Assembly: GCA_964609495.1 (NCBI GenBank)
Contig: CAZSTA010000026.1
Span: forward strand, 1 to 27,902
Reading direction: 5' to 3'
From: CAZSTA01 sp964609495 [NCBI: uncultured bacterium]
GTDB lineage: Bacteria; CAZSTA01
Length of the DNA stretch: 27,902 bases
Shown: positions 22,768 to 27,902 of the stretch, piece by piece
How positions within the stretch are numbered: position 1 is the stretch's first letter
How the letters are laid out: every line of letters begins with the position of its first letter
Made by a program: the position numbers and the translations under genes
The notes under the pieces: generated by a model
The model's database searches: none
Told to the model about the DNA's origin: nothing
What the model saw: only the letters and a program-made list of their open reading frames with translations

Positions 22768-23624
22768 ACTTTTGAGCGTTGAGACGAGAACCACCTCCTA
22801 ACTTGATCGGATGATAAATAACCCCTCTCCTTTTTCTCTCTTCTCTCCTCCTTTCTCCTCTTCACGATCTCCTCGCGCGAGGAATTTAAATTCGGATCAC
22901 GATAGGGGACCCCCACGTCGGATAGCACTAGCAAAGCTATGCTCATAGCGCTTAGGCGGGGTAGCTTTCTCCTCGGACTAGCCAATGTTCCCTCTCTCTT
23001 CAAGCTAGTAGCAGGACCCCTTCCAATCCGAAAGCCAGCAGAGAGCAATCCAGAGCGAACAGCAGAGGCAGCACTATAGGTTGATAATACAGCCTCTTTC
23101 TTCATTTTCCTATACACTTGAGTTAGGAAGTCCACTGTCCAAAGTTCAGGATTTTTAGGAGGAGAGAAGGGATCTAGGAAGACGCAGTCGAACTCTCCTC
23201 CGATATCCTGAATAACCTTCCTAGCATCATCTAAAATTATTCTCAAGGAGATATTCCCCTTGCTATAGCTACGAAGCTTGGCCGCTTGCTTTACGATCTC
23301 ATAGCTTTCCTCAAGACGAGGAGAAAGAGAGAGGGAAGATATAATCCCCAATACTTTAGAATCATTTTCTATTCCAATTATTTCCAATTTACACGCGGAA
23401 TCGGTCCCTTGAACCTGGTATATAGCTGCCGCCGAGTTGTATCCCAATCCAAAACCGATATCTAGTATCCTTAATTTACCCTGAGATGCTAACTCCTCTA
23501 TCTGACAAGGCTCAACATACACCGCAAATGCTTCGGAGATAGCTCCGATCTGGGAATGATAGCACTCCCCAAATTCATCAGAATAGAAGGTTACTGAACC
23601 ATCAGTGGTAATTAGACGCTTCAT
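22764..23624 (-). CDS. MnmD-like tRNA U34 methyltransferase (DUF752)
   Basis: 286 residues with the methyltransferase domain of bifunctional MnmC but without its FAD oxidase part. It would methylate the aminomethyl group at position 34 of certain tRNAs using SAM. Marks: TDGSVTFYSDEFGECYHS at 7-24, the SAM-binding ILDIGFGLGYNS near 53-64, IGIENDS near 84, and the family hallmark FDCVFLDPFSPPKNPELW near 145-162. After the domain there is an unusual basic, charged tail (REEIVKRRKEERREKKER). Stand-alone forms are known in Aquifex-like and Firmicutes-like bacteria. ATG 23624 has a short leader. It is the first gene of the yicC-remA-gmk-rpoZ operon. Confidence 0.85.
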   Translation of the reverse strand: MKRLITTDGSVTFYSDEFGECYHSQIGAISEAFAVYVEPCQIEELASQGKLRILDIGFGLGYNSAAAIYQVQGTDSACKLEIIGIENDSKVLGIISSLSLSPRLEESYEIVKQAAKLRSYSKGNISLRIILDDARKVIQDIGGEFDCVFLDPFSPPKNPELWTVDFLTQVYRKMKKEAVLSTYSAASAVRSGLLSAGFRIGRGPATSLKREGTLASPRRKLPRLSAMSIALLVLSDVGVPYRDPNLNSSREEIVKRRKEERREKKERGYLSSDQVRRWFSSQRSKV

Positions 23625-23627
23625 CTC

Positions 23628-23656
23628 TTTACATTTCGATGATTATATGGTATGAT
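23628..23656 (+). promoter_or_regulatory. Promoter of rqcH, overlapping a divergent -10 box
   Basis: Plus strand: TTTACA (23628-23633), 17 bp, TATGAT (23651-23656), about 35 bp before rqcH. On the minus strand a TATAAT (23642-23647) without a good -35 lies inside the same spacer and would give mnmD a leader of about 11 nt. The two promoters therefore overlap and may compete. Confidence 0.5.
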
Positions 23657-23691
23657 AGATAACTGTTAAGAATGAAATAGGAGCGATAAGA

Positions 23692-25509
23692 TTGCCTTTA
23701 GACGGATTAACCTTAAAAGTAATAAAAGACGAATTGACTGAGAAAATACTTACCGGACGAATCGATAAGATATATCAACCCGATGAGAAAGGGCTCGTGC
23801 TAAGAGTAAGAAGCAAAGGGACCTATTTCAACCTGATCTTCTCGATCGATCCCAACAACTTTCGAGTTCACCTAACTGCTCAGCCTCCAGGGAATCTTCC
23901 CTCTCCCTCGGGATTTTGTATGCTCCTGCGTAAATATCTAAGCGGAGGAAGGATAGAGAGGATAACTCAATTAGACTTAGATAGAGTGATCTTCTTTCAT
24001 ATAGCTAGGCTCAACGAGATTGGGGAGATGATCATCAATATCTTAGTCGCAGAGATGACGGGAAGATATAGCAATATAATCCTCCTAAGGGGAAGTGATA
24101 AGACCATCTTGGGGAGTATGAAGTCCATCACTACTGCTATAAACCGCTATCGGGAGATCTTGCCTGGTAGAGCATATATTCCTCCCCCTCCCCAAAATAA
24201 GCTGAATCCCCTAATTCTTACCGCGGAGGAAATAGATGAATTTATATTATCCCTTCCCCTCAAAATGAAGCTGAAAGATGCTTTAGTATCAAACCTAGCT
24301 GGAGTGGGTCCTGTTTTAGCCGAGGAAATCACATATAGAGCCGGTCTTGAGAGTAGTATTAAGATAGAGGAGATAGTTCGGGATAAATACTTCAATTTAA
24401 AGAGGACTATGGGCGATATATTCTCCTCCCTCGAGAAGGGATATTACTTCCCGGTCGTAGTTGAGGAGAGCGATTCTTCTAAGCCCAAAGCCTATTCGAT
24501 CATCGATCTGAAGCAGCTTGAAGGTTCTTCCTTCGAGTCCAAGCACTTCGAGAAGTTGAACGAGGCTATGGATTATTACTATAGTCGCTCTATTCAATAC
24601 GAAAATATCGAGCGGATGAGAAGAAAATTAACTCAGGTTGTCAAGAAAGAGTTAACCAGATGTTACAAGAAGCTCAAATTTCAGAAGAAAGAAATAGCAA
24701 GAGCTCGAAAAGCTGATGAATTAAGGTTGAAAGGAGAGTTACTCCTCGCTAACCTACCTCAGTTAAGTTCATCCTTGCTGATAAAGGGGGAAGATGGGGA
24801 AACCACAGTGTCAGTAATCAACTATTATGATCCTGAGCAGAGGGAATTATCGATCCCCATAAACCCAAGTTTGGGATTCTCTCAGAACGCTCAAAAATAT
24901 TTCGCTAAGTATAATAAAGCTAAGAAGAGCTTGAAAGCCGCTTCATTGCAAGCTGAGTTGACCTCCAAGGAGATCGAATATCTAGAACAACTTCAAACTG
25001 ATGTCGATATAGCCGAATCTGAGCTACTTTTTTCTCAAATCGAAGAGGAACTCCTTAGGGCAGGTTATCTAAAGCCCTCTAAGAAAGTGAGTAAGATCTC
25101 TAAGAAGAAAGATTTCTGGATTCGACTAGAGGAATACATCTCCTCAGATGGCTGGAATATATTGGTTGGAAAGAATAGCAGACAAAACGATCTTTTAACT
25201 ATGAAAATAGCTAAGTCCGACGATCTCTGGTTACACACTAGAGAGATCCCTGGGTCTCATGTGATCATCAGAGCAAAGGGGAAAGGGGAAATACCTCCTG
25301 ATCGAACTTTGGAGGAGGCTGGGCTATTAGCGGCTTATTTCTCTAAAGCCAGAGAATCAAGTAATGTCCCAGTCGATTATACCTTCATAAGATATGTTAA
25401 AAAACCCAAGGGAGCTAAACCGGGTATGGTCATCTATTCCAACCAAAAAACTCTGTTTATTACCCCTGATCCGAAAAAGATCCAAAATCTAAAACGAGTT
25501 GATAATTAA
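23692..25509 (+). CDS. rqcH: NFACT-family ribosome quality control protein RqcH
   Basis: 605 residues. RqcH binds stalled 50S subunits and directs addition of C-terminal alanine tails that mark the incomplete peptide for degradation. Order: NFACT-N (starting PLDGLTLKVIKDEL), with the tRNA-contacting D97-R98 pair at exactly the published numbering (LDLDRV), helix-hairpin-helix near 200-220 (LAGVGPVLAEEI), a long coiled coil at about 300-430, and NFACT-R near 490-590 (DLWLHTREIPGSHVIIR; KPKGAKPGMVIYSNQKTL). All functional marks are present, so active alanine tailing is expected. The start is TTG 23692 after AGGAG. It is divergent from the mnmD operon and its stop overlaps the convergent MntA-HepT fusion gene by 4 nt (TTAA). 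Older annotations call it fibronectin-binding protein. Confidence 0.95.
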   Translation: MPLDGLTLKVIKDELTEKILTGRIDKIYQPDEKGLVLRVRSKGTYFNLIFSIDPNNFRVHLTAQPPGNLPSPSGFCMLLRKYLSGGRIERITQLDLDRVIFFHIARLNEIGEMIINILVAEMTGRYSNIILLRGSDKTILGSMKSITTAINRYREILPGRAYIPPPPQNKLNPLILTAEEIDEFILSLPLKMKLKDALVSNLAGVGPVLAEEITYRAGLESSIKIEEIVRDKYFNLKRTMGDIFSSLEKGYYFPVVVEESDSSKPKAYSIIDLKQLEGSSFESKHFEKLNEAMDYYYSRSIQYENIERMRRKLTQVVKKELTRCYKKLKFQKKEIARARKADELRLKGELLLANLPQLSSSLLIKGEDGETTVSVINYYDPEQRELSIPINPSLGFSQNAQKYFAKYNKAKKSLKAASLQAELTSKEIEYLEQLQTDVDIAESELLFSQIEEELLRAGYLKPSKKVSKISKKKDFWIRLEEYISSDGWNILVGKNSRQNDLLTMKIAKSDDLWLHTREIPGSHVIIRAKGKGEIPPDRTLEEAGLLAAYFSKARESSNVPVDYTFIRYVKKPKGAKPGMVIYSNQKTLFITPDPKKIQNLKRVDN

Positions 25510-26396
25510 CTCCTGCCCTTATCTATATAGTCGATGATATGGCAAGCATATTCGTCAAAATAAGTAAGCTGAGAGTCTATCACCTCGTATAGGATATGAT
25601 AATCCACACTCCAGTAAAGATGAACTAAGATATTTCTCATTCCGGCCATAGCTATCAATTTTTCCCCTAGCTCATAGGATATTACTCCATTATCTCGTAA
25701 AATTTCGCCTATCTGTCTATATTCTTCAGGTATCCCTAAACCTTTAGCCGCAATTATATGTCTCCCTAAGTCCAGAGAGGCTTCAATTGCTATCCGCAGA
25801 TAATGCTCAGATAAGGCTCGCTTATTCCTATCCGAGACGTATTCTTCAAAGCTCAAATAACCAAGCTCTCTGAGTTGCTGAACAGCCTCCCTTATCCTCC
25901 CTAAAAATCTCCTCACTATATCCTCATCGATCATCTCCAACTCCCTGAATAATCCCTGCTTTATATGTTGATACAGATAATAACGAGCTTCCTCCCTTAT
26001 CCATCTGGTATCTTGATATTCAAAGATCGCCTCTTCGACAAATTTTACTTTAATATCATCGCTAAGAGCGTATATCAATAGCCCAGTTTTGATAACTTTA
26101 AACTTCAAAGCTGGCGAAGTTCTGCTGAGAAGCACTATATCTATATTATCGGCAGACATCAAGCTACAAAGTCCATTATATAATTCGCTAGAACTATCCT
26201 TTAGATCACATCCCTCATCTAATAGAATGGCTATGTCCAGATCGCTTAAGGGAGTCGCTCTATTCTCGACCACTGAGCCAAAGAGGTAGGCAAGTTGGAC
26301 TCTTCGCAGAGCGAAGAGCTTATGTAAAGCTGATAATTTGGAGATCACATCTTCCCTTTTAAAGATTTTGGGATTCAGACAGGTATCTGGATGCAT
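25506..26396 (-). CDS. MntA-HepT fusion (nucleotidyltransferase plus DUF86)
   Basis: A single chain of 296 residues. Residues of about 15-145 are a minimal nucleotidyltransferase with the exact MntA signature GS-x10-DxD: G40, S41, D52, D54, and a third acid at about D86 (NIDIVLL). Residues of about 150-290 are a HepT-like helical domain with Rx4HxY: R254, H259 and Y261 (RNILVHLY). No frameshift or stop lies between them. The separate pair at 15289-16178 shows the usual two-gene form. A fused protein could AMPylate its own active tyrosine, in cis or within an oligomer (inference). The start is ATG 26396, 8 nt after the accC stop; the frame is open to 26429, inside accC. Confidence 0.82.
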   Translation of the reverse strand: MHPDTCLNPKIFKREDVISKLSALHKLFALRRVQLAYLFGSVVENRATPLSDLDIAILLDEGCDLKDSSSELYNGLCSLMSADNIDIVLLSRTSPALKFKVIKTGLLIYALSDDIKVKFVEEAIFEYQDTRWIREEARYYLYQHIKQGLFRELEMIDEDIVRRFLGRIREAVQQLRELGYLSFEEYVSDRNKRALSEHYLRIAIEASLDLGRHIIAAKGLGIPEEYRQIGEILRDNGVISYELGEKLIAMAGMRNILVHLYWSVDYHILYEVIDSQLTYFDEYACHIIDYIDKGRS

Positions 26397-26404
26397 ATCA
26401 GCGT

Positions 26405-27757
26405 TTATCCCCTCCTCCTCTCCTCCCATCTCGGCAGGAATCCGGTATCGATCTCTCCCTCCTCAAACAACGAATCGTTCAATATCGCTTGATGGAAGGG
26501 GATAGTAGTGATCACACCCTCGATCTCAAACTCTCGTAAAGCTCGCTTCATCTTAGCCACACACTTCTTCCTATCCTCATCCCAAACAATGAGTTTAGCA
26601 AGAAGAGAATCGTAAAAAGGACTGATCTTATAACCTGTATAAAGGTGAGTATCAACTCTGACTCCCGGTCCTCCGGGCGGATGGAAGACCTTGATCTCAC
26701 CAGTCGAGGGGACGAAATTATCTCCCCAATCCTCCGCATTTATTCTGCATTCCAGGGAATGCCCCCTCAGCTCTATATCGTCTTGACTATATCGCAACCT
26801 CTCTCCAGCGGCTATCCCGATCTGAAGCTTCACGAGATCTATCCCGGTGACCATCTCCGTTACGGGGTGTTCCACTTGAATCCGAGTGTTCATCTCCAGG
26901 AAATAGAAGTTTTCGTCCCTATCAACTAAGAACTCTATAGTGCCAGCATTAGTATAGCCAATAGCCTTAGCTCCTCTTACCGCTGCCTCTCCTATTCTCG
27001 TTCTCAACTCATCGCTTATTCCCAGGGAAGGAGATTCCTCTACCAGCTTTTGATGTCTCCTCTGAATGGAGCAGTTTCGCTCTCCAAGATGAAGGACATT
27101 GCCGTAATGATCTGCAAGCAGTTGAAACTCGATATGTTTTGCCTCCTCCAGATACTTCTCCAAATATACAGAAGGATCTCCAAAGGAAGCTTCCGCCTCG
27201 GCTTGAGCTGTAGGGAGAAATTTCAGCAACTCGGTCTCATCTCTCGCTATCCTTATCCCTCTACCTCCCCCCCCAGCACTGGCCTTAATCATAATTGGAT
27301 ATCCGATCTCAGCGGCAGTACTTTTATATCTTCTCAGCCCTTCTACTTTCCCCTCAGTTCCTGGGATGATAGGAACTTCAGCACGAAGAAGCATCTGCTT
27401 AGCCTGGGCTTTATCTCCCATCGAACGCATAATCTCAGAAGACGGCCCTATAAACTTTATACCACAAGCCTCACACATATCAGCGAAGTTAGGGTCTTCC
27501 GCTAAGAAGCCGTATCCCGGATGGATAGCCTCAGCAGAAGTTACCTCAGCCGCGCTGATTATATTGGGAATATTCAAATAACTAGCATTGGGAGGAGCAG
27601 GACCAATACAAACTGCCTCATCCGCATATTTGATATGCAAAGAATCTCTATCAGCTTCGGAATAGACAGCTACTGTTTTTATCCCTAACTCCACACAGGA
27701 ACGAATGATACGTAGAGCAATCTCTCCTCTATTGGCTATTAAAATCCTTTTGAACAT
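26405..27757 (-). CDS. accC: Biotin carboxylase subunit of acetyl-CoA carboxylase
   Basis: 450 residues, normal length. With ATP and bicarbonate it carboxylates biotin on the carrier protein AccB, the first step of fatty-acid synthesis; related subunits serve pyruvate or propionyl-CoA carboxylases. It begins [20 protein letters not shown]. The ATP-grasp glycine loop [12 protein letters not shown] is near 158-169, [13 protein letters not shown] near 230 and [16 protein letters not shown] near 285-300, all catalytic regions intact. The ribosome site before ATG 27757 is weak. accB is not in the window; it may lie beyond 27902 with the repeat between, or elsewhere. A MntA-HepT fusion gene follows after 8 nt. 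Confidence 0.95.
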   Translation of the reverse strand: MFKRILIANRGEIALRIIRSCVELGIKTVAVYSEADRDSLHIKYADEAVCIGPAPPNASYLNIPNIISAAEVTSAEAIHPGYGFLAEDPNFADMCEACGIKFIGPSSEIMRSMGDKAQAKQMLLRAEVPIIPGTEGKVEGLRRYKSTAAEIGYPIMIKASAGGGGRGIRIARDETELLKFLPTAQAEAEASFGDPSVYLEKYLEEAKHIEFQLLADHYGNVLHLGERNCSIQRRHQKLVEESPSLGISDELRTRIGEAAVRGAKAIGYTNAGTIEFLVDRDENFYFLEMNTRIQVEHPVTEMVTGIDLVKLQIGIAAGERLRYSQDDIELRGHSLECRINAEDWGDNFVPSTGEIKVFHPPGGPGVRVDTHLYTGYKISPFYDSLLAKLIVWDEDRKKCVAKMKRALREFEIEGVITTIPFHQAILNDSLFEEGEIDTGFLPRWEERRRG

Positions 27758-27789
27758 AAGTTAATTCTCTCGACCTCAATTTAAGTAGC

Positions 27790-27902
27790 TTCAAGTAAGT
27801 AATTGGTTATTCTCGGTTTTTCGCTAGGGAGTTCGAGATATAACTTCCCCCTCACCCTATCCCTCTCCCACGAGGGGAGAGGGAACATAATTAAGCCCCT
27901 CT
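27790..27902 (+). repeat. Composite palindromic repeat, copy cut by window end
   Basis: The flank TTCTCGGTTTTTCGCTAGGG and GTTCGAGATATAACTTCC match copies 1 and 2. Palindrome A is perfect (27861-27869 with 27875-27883, loop ACGAG). The expected B part would lie beyond the window. It is upstream of accC, so here it is not at the 3' end of a gene visible in the window. Confidence 0.75.

Noticed and set aside
27050-27505. 151-codon plus-strand frame opposite accC
   Set aside because: Antisense shadow of a highly conserved gene; no ribosome site.

Overview
The window is bacterial: the genes are closely packed with strong AGGAGG-type ribosome sites, several perfect or near-perfect sigma-70 promoters (TTGACA, 17 bp, TATAAT), and bacterial core genes (rpoZ, gmk, yicC, remA, rqcH, accC, recD2, surE). 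GC content looks moderate. Coding strands are rich in purines and in AGA/AGG (Arg) and ATA (Ile) codons, as often seen in thermophiles or deep-branching lineages. Both sugar-binding proteins carry type I signal peptides without a lipobox cysteine, which hints at a two-membrane envelope. I would guess an uncultivated, deep-branching bacterial lineage. I cannot name the phylum.

Layout. 1-1166 (+): a small membrane protein and a short-chain dehydrogenase. 1588-4941 (-): a carbohydrate ABC importer operon (binding protein and two permeases) behind a textbook promoter. 5021-11584 (-): a second, longer operon with the same importer core, followed by a uroporphyrinogen-decarboxylase-family protein, a ClpX-type zinc finger fused to a TIGR04076-like domain, and a large winged-helix/SAP-like protein. 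Neither importer has an ATPase gene here, and both have a perfect hairpin between binding protein and permease genes. 11.75-12.08 kb: a dispersed GC-rich palindromic repeat.

12114-16253 (-): a tight six-gene unit, MntA-type nucleotidyltransferase, HepT toxin, M24-fold protein lacking several metal ligands, SurE, Sir2 and macro domain, linked by 4-24 nt gaps or overlaps. Its recurring theme is AMP, NAD and ADP-ribose chemistry. 16471-16791 (+): a small membrane protein with a terminator. 16.9-17.07 kb: the repeat again, inverted. 17089-20688 (-): recD2, then a nitroreductase and sugar isomerase pair upstream.

20763-23624 (-): mnmD-like methyltransferase, yicC, remA, gmk and rpoZ, an arrangement familiar from Firmicutes-like genomes. 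23692-25509 (+): rqcH, divergent from it. 25506-27757 (-): accC followed by a single-chain MntA-HepT fusion, so the window holds both split and fused versions of this toxin-antitoxin pair. The window ends in another copy of the repeat. The most unusual material is the MntA/HepT-to-macro operon, the MntA-HepT fusion, the ligand-poor M24 protein, the zinc-finger/TIGR04076 fusion with its winged-helix neighbour, and the composite repeat family.
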